A stretch of DNA of 64,000 bases from Taibaiella sp. (GCA_016786705.1 JAEUVV010000003.1:372001-436000); one strand, 5' to 3'; counted from the stretch's first letter, positions 45,612 to 54,188 are shown. Program-made: numbers and translations. Notes: a model not told the origin generated them from the sequence alone.

Positions 45612-46484
45612 ATGATCCAAGAAATAACTTTAGCAAATAAGTCTAAAATTTACGCTCTTACGACTGAATGCGTTATTCATCTCCACCAACTTTTGAGTGA
45701 GAATTACAAATTAATAGACAAAATGGATCCGGTTGAACCGCCCGGAATTAAAAATTTAAACGCTTTGGAAAGCGCAGTGTTTCGTCAACATACAGGGTCC
45801 TTAGAATGGTATAAATATGATACAGTATTTTCCAATTGTGCTACTTTAGTTTTTGCAGTGGTGAAAAATCATGCGTTTCATAACGGAAATAAGAGAGTGG
45901 CATTCTTGTGTATGGTGAAACATCTTTTTGAAAACGGCTACGTTATTTCTCCAAACACTAAACATTCCGATATATATACTGTCTTAGTAGCTCTAGCGGA
46001 TAACGACATACAGAATTACCTTGGATATCTTGATAAGCAAAGTTTTAGAAAAGATAAGCACAAATCGAAATGGAGCGACGAAAAAATTATTGAGATTTTT
46101 GCTAGATGGATCAGGAAAAACTGTGAATCAAGGAATAATATTGTCAAGGTCAATATTCGGATGCAGCAGATCAGATCTATGTTGGAAGCAAAGGGAATTC
46201 ACATGGATGTAAAGGGCACTTGGATAACTCTATATCAATTGAGACAAAGGCAGGGTCTTAGAAGTTTGTTTAATAGCAAGCCTGAACGAGTAAATGAACA
46301 TACCTATGGTATTGGTAATAGCCTATCGGAAGTTGGAATAAAAGTAATAAACCAAATTAGAAAGGATTATAACCTTACCCATAGTGACGGATTTGATAAT
46401 AATTCCTTCTACGATGGAGATACATTCATTGATCAAGAGATGGTAACTTATAAAATGCTGATTTATAAGCTTTCACTAACTTAG
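45612..46484 (+). CDS. Fic/Doc-family protein
   Basis: A 290-residue protein. The Fido core is in residues 1-135, with the active-site motif HAFHNGNKR (His87), close to the HxFxxGNKR of Doc-like proteins. ESAVFRQHTGS corresponds to the family's LESAL segment. Fic proteins transfer AMP or other phosphate groups onto target proteins; Doc phosphorylates EF-Tu. The C-terminal part (140-290) is unlike the usual short Doc and may recognise DNA or a target (WITLYQLRQRQGLRSLF). No antitoxin (Phd-like) is adjacent, and no inhibitory (S/T)xxxE(G/N) helix is clear. The gene is much richer in A+T than the desaturase operon to its left, which suggests transfer. First of three same-strand island genes. Confidence 0.82.
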   Translation: MIQEITLANKSKIYALTTECVIHLHQLLSENYKLIDKMDPVEPPGIKNLNALESAVFRQHTGSLEWYKYDTVFSNCATLVFAVVKNHAFHNGNKRVAFLCMVKHLFENGYVISPNTKHSDIYTVLVALADNDIQNYLGYLDKQSFRKDKHKSKWSDEKIIEIFARWIRKNCESRNNIVKVNIRMQQIRSMLEAKGIHMDVKGTWITLYQLRQRQGLRSLFNSKPERVNEHTYGIGNSLSEVGIKVINQIRKDYNLTHSDGFDNNSFYDGDTFIDQEMVTYKMLIYKLSLT

Positions 46485-46494
46485 GAAAGACCGC

Positions 46495-46636
46495 CGCTAA
46501 TATCGGCTTAGCGCTATGGCGGTATTCGTCATGGCAACCCTACCTGCCTCCGCTTCGCTAAAAGATGCAGGCTGGCTGCCATCTTAAAATCCTATCTTCG
46601 AAATCCGCCACTGCGCCAATCCCCAAACCGTTAGCA
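46495..46636 (+). repeat. attC-like spacer element 1
   Basis: A 142-bp imperfect inverted repeat between the Fic-like and PIN genes. Outer ends: CGCTAAT (46495-46501) and GTTAGCA (46630-46636). Inner arms GCGCTATGGCGGTATTCG (46511-46528) and CGAAATCCGCCACTGCGC (46599-46616) pair at 14 of 18 positions. It shares CTTCGAAATCCGC (46596-46608), TGGCGGT and the GTTARCA end with element 2. It is G+C-rich inside an A+T-rich island. The form recalls an integron attC site, but the ends are not the classic GTTRRRY. Confidence 0.6.
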
Positions 46637-46661
46637 AAAATTATAGAACAAGTCGTAAGTA

Positions 46662-47759
46662 ATGAATATTATAATTGACACAAGTATACTAAGAAAGGAT
46701 AGAGGGTTCTTGAATTCTGATATTCTATTGATAAAGAAACTAGCCAAGTTAGACTTATTAAAAATTCATTTCCCATGGATAGTATTTAAAGAATCAATCT
46801 CACAAAATTTACTTGAAGTTAAAAATGGTATTGATAATGCGATTAAAGAAATTTCTTCATTAAATAGAAAGGGAATAGATATAGAGGAATATGAGAAATT
46901 AAAAGAAGTAACAAAAGCACTTGAATCGATAAACTCGAAAACAGAAAAATCAATCGAAAAACATTGGGAAAGGTTTATAAACGATTCAAAGGCTATTCTA
47001 CATGAAATAAATGAAGAACATGGAAAGAAAGTTATGACATCATATTTTCTCGGAACCAAACCATTTCCTGTTCCTAAAAGCAGAAAAGACATTCCTGACG
47101 CTTTTATTTATGAAGCAATATTGACAATAAATGAAATATTTGGGAAAACGTGTTTTATTTGTGATGATAAAAATTTGAGAGAGTCAATTGCAAAAAATGA
47201 AGATTGCCAAGTGTTTAAAACATACGAGGAGTTTTTTGATTCAGATATTTATAAGCTAATTGACTCTGAGTACAAGAAAATTGAGCATTACGTTGACGAA
47301 TTAATCGTACTAAAAGAAAACATTGATAAAATTGAAAAGTATGCAAAAGAAGAGTTATACAGAGACCTTTTTGCAGGTGATGAACAAGTAATCGTTCATG
47401 AAAATATTCCATCAGATGGAAATGAAGGTGCTTTACAAGATATCGAAGGAGAATTAGTTGAGACAATTCAGTTTGACAAAATCCAATTTGTTGATGGTGT
47501 TTTCTACATTCCTATTGAAATGAAAGCATGTTTTAGGATTGAGTATTTTCTTTTTAAAGCAGATTACTATATATATGAGGAAAGGAATATTTCAATTATA
47601 GACCATGATTGGAATAAGCATTATTATTTGGTTGAAGAATCATTTAATGCTAGCTTATCATTTAAATGCACAATCGAACAAGAAAACATAAAAAATGGCG
47701 AATTTGAATTTGATTATGAACCAGCAGTAATTGATAAATTGGAGATAATTGAAAAATAA
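46662..47759 (+). CDS. PIN-domain protein (DUF4935-like)
   Basis: A 365-residue protein. The PIN fold is at the front: IIIDTSIL with Asp6, a helical insertion with a coiled-coil look (about 45-110), SRKDIPDAFIYEAI (Asp143, Asp146) and FICDDKNL (Asp168, Asp169). These give the acidic metal site of PIN ribonucleases; the layout fits the PIN_16/DUF4935 group. A C-terminal beta-rich part (about 240-365) is not recognised. It has no partner antitoxin beside it. A+T-rich like its neighbours in the island. It starts 25 bp after attC-like element 1 and ends 4 bp before element 2, so it occupies a complete cassette-like unit. Confidence 0.78.
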   Translation: MNIIIDTSILRKDRGFLNSDILLIKKLAKLDLLKIHFPWIVFKESISQNLLEVKNGIDNAIKEISSLNRKGIDIEEYEKLKEVTKALESINSKTEKSIEKHWERFINDSKAILHEINEEHGKKVMTSYFLGTKPFPVPKSRKDIPDAFIYEAILTINEIFGKTCFICDDKNLRESIAKNEDCQVFKTYEEFFDSDIYKLIDSEYKKIEHYVDELIVLKENIDKIEKYAKEELYRDLFAGDEQVIVHENIPSDGNEGALQDIEGELVETIQFDKIQFVDGVFYIPIEMKACFRIEYFLFKADYYIYEERNISIIDHDWNKHYYLVEESFNASLSFKCTIEQENIKNGEFEFDYEPAVIDKLEIIEK

Positions 47760-47763
47760 CTTT

Positions 47764-47877
47764 TGCTAACAGCACCTACCCAAAAGTGGCGGTTCAGTGG
47801 TTAAATCAAACTTTGTGCTTGGTTGACAGTGAAGTGCTTCGAAATCCGCTTCTTCGGCAAGCGGCAAAACGTTAACA
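47764..47877 (+). repeat. attC-like spacer element 2
   Basis: A 114-bp imperfect inverted repeat with ends TGCTAAC (47764-47770) and GTTAACA (47871-47877). The left end is the exact reverse complement of element 1's right end, GTTAGCA. Inner arms are AGTGGCGGTTCAG (47785-47797) and CGAAATCCGCTT (47840-47851). It carries CTTCGAAATCCGC (47837-47849), the 13-mer of element 1, in the same orientation. The next gene starts 9 bp after it. Confidence 0.6.
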
Positions 47878-47886
47878 TTCATATTA

Positions 47887-48558
47887 ATGGAAATTCATAA
47901 AGTCATATATCAACATTTAATCGAACAAGAGAACAAAAGATTAATTCACTCTGACAAATGCGAAGAGACTGAAATTGAACGAGCAAATTTTGACAGAGCA
48001 ATTTTAGACACAAAAAACAGGTTGTCGGTTAAATTATCTCATGGAAAGTGTAGTCAGTTTTTATTGGAGCAAATTGCGAGACATAGATTAAATATTGGCG
48101 AAAAATTTAATGAGAGAATTGAACTTTACAATGCGTCTGAAATACTAGACATGCTTGAATTACTTGAAAACGACAAAGTAAATCATACTGATTTTACAGG
48201 AGAAATATTAATTGGTTTTTCGAAAATACACCATGGAACATATTCGGGAAATGGTTACTCTATTGTTCGAAACATAAAGGAATATTGGTTTAAAAAAGGA
48301 AATATCAGAAATGAACGTCAAAACGAATTTCAACAAATCAGGTCTGATTACGAACACCACGGAATTTCTGCGATTTTAAATATGATGCATTCAAGGGCAA
48401 TGGGTAAAAAGGAATTAAGAGGTGAATGGATTGTATTTAAAAAATATGAAGGTAAAAAATACTATTTATGTTTAGCTAGTCATTATGAAGATGATAAAAA
48501 AATATTCGAAGAGAAATTAATGAAATGCTTAACCGAATTCCCTGAATTAAATAGATAA
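47887..48558 (+). CDS. Hypothetical island protein, 223 residues
   Basis: I do not recognise this protein. It is soluble, charged and mostly helical (KVIYQHLIEQENKRLIHSDK, LLEQIARHRLNIGEKFNERI), with a C-terminal strand pair (WIVFKKYEGKKYYLCLASHY). It has no signal and no membrane segment. It is A+T-rich like the other island genes and follows attC-like element 2 by 9 bp. A cassette-borne accessory or defence role is inference from position only. After its stop, TGCTAAT (48574-48580) resembles the left end of a third element, but no right end follows. Confidence 0.7.
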   Translation: MEIHKVIYQHLIEQENKRLIHSDKCEETEIERANFDRAILDTKNRLSVKLSHGKCSQFLLEQIARHRLNIGEKFNERIELYNASEILDMLELLENDKVNHTDFTGEILIGFSKIHHGTYSGNGYSIVRNIKEYWFKKGNIRNERQNEFQQIRSDYEHHGISAILNMMHSRAMGKKELRGEWIVFKKYEGKKYYLCLASHYEDDKKIFEEKLMKCLTEFPELNR

Positions 48559-48748
48559 AATACTAGCTCAAGTTGCTAATTATTGTGTAATTCTGTCAAT
48601 GGAATAAGCAAAAATAAACATGAGTATTTTTGATGACTTTACAACACGTTTTACTCAAATCAAAAATTCAGCATTTCTTACTGGCAACACCTTTTCTTAA
48701 ATAATTTGCGGTACACCCAATTCAAAGCTTTTAAAATCCCTTTCATAA

Positions 48749-49681
48749 CTATTTATTTTTAAACTGCAATCCCGGCTGCCGCATCATGGCGGCAATAGTA
48801 GCCGAAAAACTCTGCACCATTTGATCAAGGTTGGCAAAATCTATAATCCCCAGTTCATCATTTTTTTGATGATAATGATTGGTGTTTTCCATATCGCAGG
48901 TGGAAAAAGAATGCGCAACAATACCTTTACGATAAAACCCGACATTATCGGAACGGAAAAACAAACCCTGGGAAAGGTAAGGATCGCTTACGATCTTCAA
49001 ACCTTCTTTGGCATTAGCCTGTAGTAAATCATATAAATTAGACTGGTTATCGCCGGTCATGAACATACTGTTACGCCCCGATGCAGCTACTGTGCCCACC
49101 ATCTCCATATTGAACATTACCTGCATCTTTTGCAGCAATACCTGCAGCTCCGGCTGCGCTACTAAAGCTTCAGAACCCCAAAGACCCATCTCCTCCGCGT
49201 TAAATGCCATGATCAATATCGTTTTTTCAGGCGGGTGCTTTTTGAAATAGGCCGCGATACCGATCATTGCCGCTACCCCGCTCGCGTTATCATCGGCACC
49301 GTTATAGACGGTATCCGGGCCATTTTGGTCAAACCCGATATGATCAAAATGAGCGCCAATGGCATAAATAGCATCTGATTTCCCTTTAATGATCCCGCAA
49401 ACATTATACAACTTCATACCCCGCCTTTCGAATGGGACCAGGAAGCTATTGCCTATTGCCGGTTGCAGCCCGACTTCTTTAAAAACTTGAGCCAGGTAGT
49501 TGGCAGCAGCCTCATTCCCGGGTGTACCCGACTTACGGCCTTTATACCGGTCATCGCTCAGCTCTTTTACGACGGAATACAATAATTCACTCCCGGATGT
49601 TTTAGCTTCCTGTGCCTTGGCACAGCCGCTCAAGAGCAGCAAGCTGCATAGCGCTGCAAAAAATGATTGCTTATACTTCAT
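48749..49681 (-). CDS. M28-family metallopeptidase lipoprotein
   Basis: A 310-residue protein with a lipoprotein signal ending LLSGC (Cys20). The di-zinc site of M28 is visible: AHFDHIG (His, about 114), NGADDNASG (Asp) and AFNAEEMGLWGS (Glu-Glu), with ENTNHYHQKNDE for the last His. It is likely an aminopeptidase anchored in the envelope. Its start overlaps the end of the HMA-AraC regulator gene by 11 bp, so the two are probably co-expressed. Confidence 0.92.
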   Translation of the reverse strand: MKYKQSFFAALCSLLLLSGCAKAQEAKTSGSELLYSVVKELSDDRYKGRKSGTPGNEAAANYLAQVFKEVGLQPAIGNSFLVPFERRGMKLYNVCGIIKGKSDAIYAIGAHFDHIGFDQNGPDTVYNGADDNASGVAAMIGIAAYFKKHPPEKTILIMAFNAEEMGLWGSEALVAQPELQVLLQKMQVMFNMEMVGTVAASGRNSMFMTGDNQSNLYDLLQANAKEGLKIVSDPYLSQGLFFRSDNVGFYRKGIVAHSFSTCDMENTNHYHQKNDELGIIDFANLDQMVQSFSATIAAMMRQPGLQFKNK

Positions 49682-50231
49682 CTAAAGGTTTTCTTTTAGC
49701 ATGCTTCAATTTCTTAAATTCGCTGGGGGTCATACCGGTCACTTTCTTAAACTGGCTGCTGAGGTGCGCTACACTGGAATAGTGTAGCCGGTCGCTGATC
49801 TCACTCAGGCTCAACTCATCATAAAACAACAGTTCTTTTACCTTCTCGATCTTTTGCGCGATATAGTATTTCTCTATCGTGATCCCATTCAGTTCCGAAA
49901 ACAGGTTGCTAATGGTGGTATATTCATAATGTAAGTGCTTCGATAAATAGTCGGAGAGGTTTATTTCCAGCTCATTATCCTTATCCTGCACCAGCTCCAC
50001 GATCAGGGCCTTTATAGCCTCAACCATACGCTCTTTGCGATCGTCGATCCACTCAAAGCCCAGGGCTTCCAGGTCGGCAATCACTTTGCTTTTTTTATCT
50101 TCAATATGCTCCTCGGCAAGCTGCACTTCCCCTAAAACAATATTGACCGGGTGCAGGCCGTTGTCCACCATCACTTTTTCGACGGCAGCCACACAACGCT
50201 TACACACCATATTCTTCACATACAATTTCAT
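49671..50231 (-). CDS. AraC-type regulator with an HMA-like N-terminus
   Basis: A 186-residue protein. Residues 1-62 resemble a heavy-metal-associated domain (LYVKNMVCKRCVAAVEKVM, with Cys10 and Cys13 as CxxC). Residues about 85-186 form the AraC DNA-binding pair of helix-turn-helix units (LSLSEISDRLHYSSVAHLSS, FKKVTGMTPSEFKKLK). It may sense a metal such as copper or silver through the CxxC. It lies directly ahead of the M28 peptidase gene with an 11-bp overlap, but no metal exporter is adjacent. Confidence 0.88.
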   Translation of the reverse strand: MKLYVKNMVCKRCVAAVEKVMVDNGLHPVNIVLGEVQLAEEHIEDKKSKVIADLEALGFEWIDDRKERMVEAIKALIVELVQDKDNELEINLSDYLSKHLHYEYTTISNLFSELNGITIEKYYIAQKIEKVKELLFYDELSLSEISDRLHYSSVAHLSSQFKKVTGMTPSEFKKLKHAKRKPLDEV

Positions 50232-50274
50232 ACTATAAAATTAATTAAAAGCCCTTATACCTTATCTTAAAAAC

Positions 50275-50321
50275 TTAATTCCTTCCACATTGCCCCTAAA
50301 GCGTATGTGAAAGGAATTTAA
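50275..50321 (-). terminator. Imperfect long hairpin after lepB
   Basis: Arms at about 50275-50290 and 50305-50321 pair with one bulge and one G-T. On the reverse strand a short T run follows. It separates lepB from the AraC gene. Confidence 0.5.
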
Positions 50322-50345
50322 TTGTTTTTTTACTTATTGCTCCCC

Positions 50346-50370
50346 ATCCTTCGACAGGCTCAGGATGACA
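50346..50370. repeat. Dispersed repeat copy
   Basis: ATCCTTCGACAGGCTCAGGA followed by TGACA, the reverse form of the dispersed family, placed just after the lepB stop. Confidence 0.7.
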
Positions 50371-50408
50371 TTTTCAATATAACAGATACAGATTATTTTT
50401 AAATAGTG

Positions 50409-51635
50409 TTACTTCTGTAAGGAACCCACCCCTCTGAAAAGACGGCCCCAGCGCATACCACTCTTATTATACACGCCACCATCATTATTACCATAGCTCA
50501 GCCAGACAAACGATGCTTTACCCACGATATGGTCTTCTGGTACAAAACCAAAGAAGCGGGAGTCCGCCGAATTGTGGCGGTTGTCGCCCATCATCCAGTA
50601 ATAATCCATCTTAAACGTATAAGCTGTAATGGCTTTACCGTCGATAAAGAAGGCACCGTCTTTCTCTGTAAAACTTGGGTTCTCTTCATAAACTTTGATA
50701 ATACGCCGGTACAAAGCCACATTTTCAGGGGTTAATTGAACGGTCGTTCCTTTTTTAGGAACAGTCAAAGCGCCAAAATTGTCCTGGTTCCATTTGAAGT
50801 TTGCCGTATCAAAAGGGAATGTCCATTGTGATGCATCACCTACATCGCCGGGCATTAATTTGCTGGCAGGTACTACATTTCTTACGTTCGGAATCGCTTT
50901 CACTTTTTCTACCGTACCATGTTCCATTTCATACACCTGCATATTAGTACGCGGGTCTACGCTTTTAAACACGATAAAATTTTCTTCCATAAAATCAGCC
51001 GTCAGCTTCACATCACCTTCCAGCCAATAGTCCATCCGCTGATGCGCATGCTGTGGCGCGATCTTGTCATTGACATACAATACACCTTCTTTGATCACCA
51101 CTTTATCTCCGGGACCGGCGACACATCTTTTAATGTAATTCTCTCTTTTATCTACCGGTCTTGTGATCACCGTAAAACGGTCGTGGATCACTTGTGGATT
51201 TCCCCCTGCCTGGCGCACGTAGTTATAATAATCCTGGCTTGGATCTTCCAGGATAGTAGTATCATTATTCGGGAAGTTGAACACTACCACATCGCCCACT
51301 TTTACGTTTCCAAAACCGGGCAGTCTTTTATATTTCCAGTGTACTGCTTCGGAATAAGACTTCCCGCCTGTAACCGGCATGGTATTATGTACTAGAGGAA
51401 AAGACAGCGGCGTATTGGGTAAACGCGGACCATAAGCCAGTTTACTCACAAAAAGGTAATCGTTCACTTTCAGCGTACCTTCCATGGAACCCGTAGGAAT
51501 GGTATAAGCTTCAATGAAAAACATTCTTATTATGGTAGCAGCTACCACAGCGAATAATGCGGCATCCAGCCATTCTCTCCAGGCCGGCTTTTTCTTTTTA
51601 TTGGTATCTTTCTTTTTCCAAAAAGCTAATCTCAT
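50409..51635 (-). CDS. lepB: Signal peptidase I
   Basis: A 408-residue S26 peptidase, longer than E. coli LepB (324). One N-terminal membrane helix (about 22-42) is followed by the catalytic Ser in PTGSMEGTL and the catalytic Lys in YIKRCVAGPGDKV, with the GDNRHNSADSRFFGFVP box near the end. The region between about 180 and 330 is an insertion not seen in E. coli, as usual in Bacteroidota. It cleaves Sec signal peptides, including those of the many exported proteins in this window. Confidence 0.95.
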   Translation of the reverse strand: MRLAFWKKKDTNKKKKPAWREWLDAALFAVVAATIIRMFFIEAYTIPTGSMEGTLKVNDYLFVSKLAYGPRLPNTPLSFPLVHNTMPVTGGKSYSEAVHWKYKRLPGFGNVKVGDVVVFNFPNNDTTILEDPSQDYYNYVRQAGGNPQVIHDRFTVITRPVDKRENYIKRCVAGPGDKVVIKEGVLYVNDKIAPQHAHQRMDYWLEGDVKLTADFMEENFIVFKSVDPRTNMQVYEMEHGTVEKVKAIPNVRNVVPASKLMPGDVGDASQWTFPFDTANFKWNQDNFGALTVPKKGTTVQLTPENVALYRRIIKVYEENPSFTEKDGAFFIDGKAITAYTFKMDYYWMMGDNRHNSADSRFFGFVPEDHIVGKASFVWLSYGNNDGGVYNKSGMRWGRLFRGVGSLQK

Positions 51636-51709
51636 CGCGCTTAAAAATTTAATTTTTCAATATTAATCGTTTCACTGCAGATTTCTACGGAAACCTGTGT
51701 TAAATATTT

Positions 51710-53482
51710 TTACCTGGGAGCTATCCAGCCTGTTGGGTTCACGGTATTAAAAGAACCATTATCGTTTACTTTCCATAATTCGAAGTGCACGACATTGTCC
51801 CCTTCATCATTTTTACCGGCCGAGCCTACCACCTGCCCGGTATTTACGGTTGCCCCCTGGGATACAGATGCCCCTGAAAGTTTGGCATACAAGGTATAAT
51901 ACTGGCCATGATTCACCAATACGGAAACACCCATGCCCGGTACGTTAAAGATCTTGGTCACCACACCTTTGAAAACGGCTTTGACCGGTGCATTGGCATT
52001 GGTACCTATATCGATCCCTTCATTGTTAAGTGTCACACTGCGCTCGATCGGGTGCTGGTATTTACCATAGGGCGCCACGATCACACCCTGGCTGACCGGC
52101 CATGGCAACGATCCCCTGTTGGCCTCGAAACTGGCCGAAAGGTTCTGCACTTCCTGCGGCAACATATTTTTATAATTCTTTTGCTCCTGTGCCGGCGGGT
52201 TTACCGGGGGCTTGCTGCCAGAGCCTGCAGGTACCGTACCTGATCCCGGGTTCTTATTAATGGTCACCACGGTAGCCCCGGACTTATACTGCTCCACCTG
52301 CTTCTGGGAAGCGGCTTTTTGTTTTTCCAGGTCTTCGGCGATCTTCTTCTGCCGCGCTATCTCTTTCTGGCGCTCTTCTTCTTTTCTACGGTCGATCTCT
52401 TTATTCCGCTCTTCGTTCCTGCGTCTTTGTGCTTCACGGGATTGGGCATCGGCAATACGCTTTTCTTCTGCCGCCGCTTCTTCCCGGCGTTTCCTGGCAT
52501 CTTCAATATCTTTCAGGCGTTGGCGCTCCGCTTCTTCCGCGGCCCTTTTACGGGCTAATTCCGCCTGGTGGGCCAGTTCTGCCGTCCTCTTCTGCTCTTC
52601 GTCTATCGCGCGCTGGCGGGCCAGCTCATCCTGCCGCTGTGACTCCAGGGCCCTGCGCTTGGCATCTTCCGCGGCTTTGATACGGGCGTTTTCTAAAGCC
52701 ACTCTACGCGCCTCCTCTTCGGCCTTACGCCTGGCCTCGGCAATTTCTTTCTGGATCTGCGCACGAATGGCATTGTCCAGCTGTGCGGCCGCAGCTTTGT
52801 TTTTGGCGATCTGCCCGGAAAGGTCCGTCACCTGGCTCTTTAACTCCTGGGCCACCTGGTTGGTCTGGTCGGCCTCGGCCTGGATTGTTGCCTTGTGCTT
52901 TTCCTCGTCATTCAATAATGTATTGCGTTGTACTTTGCGGTTGTTGAGGTGAGTGACTTTAGCCGATAGCGAAGTCTGCAGGTCGCGGATACGGTTGGCC
53001 TGCACGGTACGGTATTGGCGGTACTTTTTCATGTACTCCATACGTCGGGTCATCTCGTTAAACGTGTTCGCCGAGAAAACGAATACCATCATGTTCTGGG
53101 ATTCCTTATTGCGGTAGGCATAACGGATAGAGCGGGCATATTCCATTTTGTACTTGGCCAGTCTTTGGTTCAGCACTTCCACTTCTTTATTGGTCAGGTC
53201 AATGTCCTTACCAATGGTCTTGATCTCGAGATTGATATTGTTGATGAGTTGCTGCCGCAGGGCCAGCTTTTTATTCAATGCGCTTAATTCCGTTAAGGTT
53301 ACTTTCTGGTTGGCTTTGGCATTGTCCAGCAAGGCCTGCGCATTGGCAATCTCCCGGAGGATGGCTTCTCTTTTACTTTGTAACTCTGATTTGGTACCGC
53401 TGACATTGGCGCCTTTCTGGGCAAACGCAGTGAAGGTGAGGAACAGAGTTACTATATATATACCTATGATTCTTTGCAGCAT
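51710..53482 (-). CDS. EnvC-like murein hydrolase activator (M23)
   Basis: A 590-residue exported protein (signal to about residue 21, FTAFAQKG). Two coiled coils follow, the second (about 225-385) very rich in Ala, Arg, Glu and Lys. The C-terminal LytM/M23 domain (about 470-590) lacks the full zinc set: NEGIDIG stands where active enzymes have HxGxD, and HFELWK where HxH is found. It therefore looks like an inactive activator such as EnvC, which opens amidases at the division site. I start at ATG 53482 (MLQRIIGIY); the longer ATG 63 bp upstream puts a charged stretch ahead of the signal. Confidence 0.88.
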   Translation of the reverse strand: MLQRIIGIYIVTLFLTFTAFAQKGANVSGTKSELQSKREAILREIANAQALLDNAKANQKVTLTELSALNKKLALRQQLINNINLEIKTIGKDIDLTNKEVEVLNQRLAKYKMEYARSIRYAYRNKESQNMMVFVFSANTFNEMTRRMEYMKKYRQYRTVQANRIRDLQTSLSAKVTHLNNRKVQRNTLLNDEEKHKATIQAEADQTNQVAQELKSQVTDLSGQIAKNKAAAAQLDNAIRAQIQKEIAEARRKAEEEARRVALENARIKAAEDAKRRALESQRQDELARQRAIDEEQKRTAELAHQAELARKRAAEEAERQRLKDIEDARKRREEAAAEEKRIADAQSREAQRRRNEERNKEIDRRKEEERQKEIARQKKIAEDLEKQKAASQKQVEQYKSGATVVTINKNPGSGTVPAGSGSKPPVNPPAQEQKNYKNMLPQEVQNLSASFEANRGSLPWPVSQGVIVAPYGKYQHPIERSVTLNNEGIDIGTNANAPVKAVFKGVVTKIFNVPGMGVSVLVNHGQYYTLYAKLSGASVSQGATVNTGQVVGSAGKNDEGDNVVHFELWKVNDNGSFNTVNPTGWIAPR

Positions 53483-53561
53483 CAGGGATATTGATTTTTT
53501 GATAGAATTGAACAAAAATAGGTTTTTAGTATGAGGAATGGGCATATTAATAAAATATTGA

Positions 53562-54188
53562 CTATTTCTTACCCACCCACACTACAAATTTTTCTTCAAA
53601 GCCTTCTTTCGGGAAAATGTCTTCCAGGTCCCATAGTGAAGGGCGCACACCGCTGTCTACGATTTCCTGGTTCAGGTCGCCGCCCTTGAGGCAGATCAGG
53701 CCATTGGCCAGTTCGGTAGTTTTATTCTTTTTGATGATCGGTTTCGCCCACTCCCACAGGTTTTTAAGCGGTGCTACAGCTCTTGATACTGCAAAATCAA
53801 AATCTTTCTGCGGGATATCTTCGATGCGGGAATGGATAGCCCGCACATTTTTGAGGCCGATAGCTTCTGCAACGCCCTGTACCACTTTAATCTTTTTACC
53901 TATAGAGTCTACCAGCAGGAAATCTACTTCCGGGTACATGATCGCCAGCGGGATGCCCGGGAACCCGCCACCGGTGCCAATATCTACGATACGCATGCCC
54001 GGCAGGAAGGGACAGATGGCCGCTATGGCCAGCGAATGCAATACATGCTTGGTATATAACTGCTCGATATCTTTCCGGGAAATGACATTGATCTTCTCAT
54101 TCCATTCCTGGTAAAGCCCTTCTAAAGCTTTAAACTGAGCGGTCTGTGTTTCCGAAAAATCTCCGAAATACTTTAATATTACTTCCAT
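53562..54188 (-). CDS. rsmG: 16S rRNA (guanine527-N7)-methyltransferase
   Basis: A 208-residue SAM methyltransferase of the GidB family. The SAM-binding motif is VDIGTGGGFPGIPLAI (about 71), the start LYQEWNEKINVISRKD is diagnostic, and FAVSRAVAPLKNLWEWAKP is the third motif. It modifies G527 in the 530 loop, the site linked to streptomycin resistance when lost. Its start overlaps the glycosyltransferase end by 10 bp. Confidence 0.96.
   Translation of the reverse strand: MEVILKYFGDFSETQTAQFKALEGLYQEWNEKINVISRKDIEQLYTKHVLHSLAIAAICPFLPGMRIVDIGTGGGFPGIPLAIMYPEVDFLLVDSIGKKIKVVQGVAEAIGLKNVRAIHSRIEDIPQKDFDFAVSRAVAPLKNLWEWAKPIIKKNKTTELANGLICLKGGDLNQEIVDSGVRPSLWDLEDIFPKEGFEEKFVVWVGKK

Noticed and set aside
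52212..52952. A 246-codon plus-strand frame opposite the EnvC-like gene
   Set aside because: It is an antisense shadow of an Ala/Arg/Glu-rich coiled coil and gives a Ser/Arg/Phe-rich translation.
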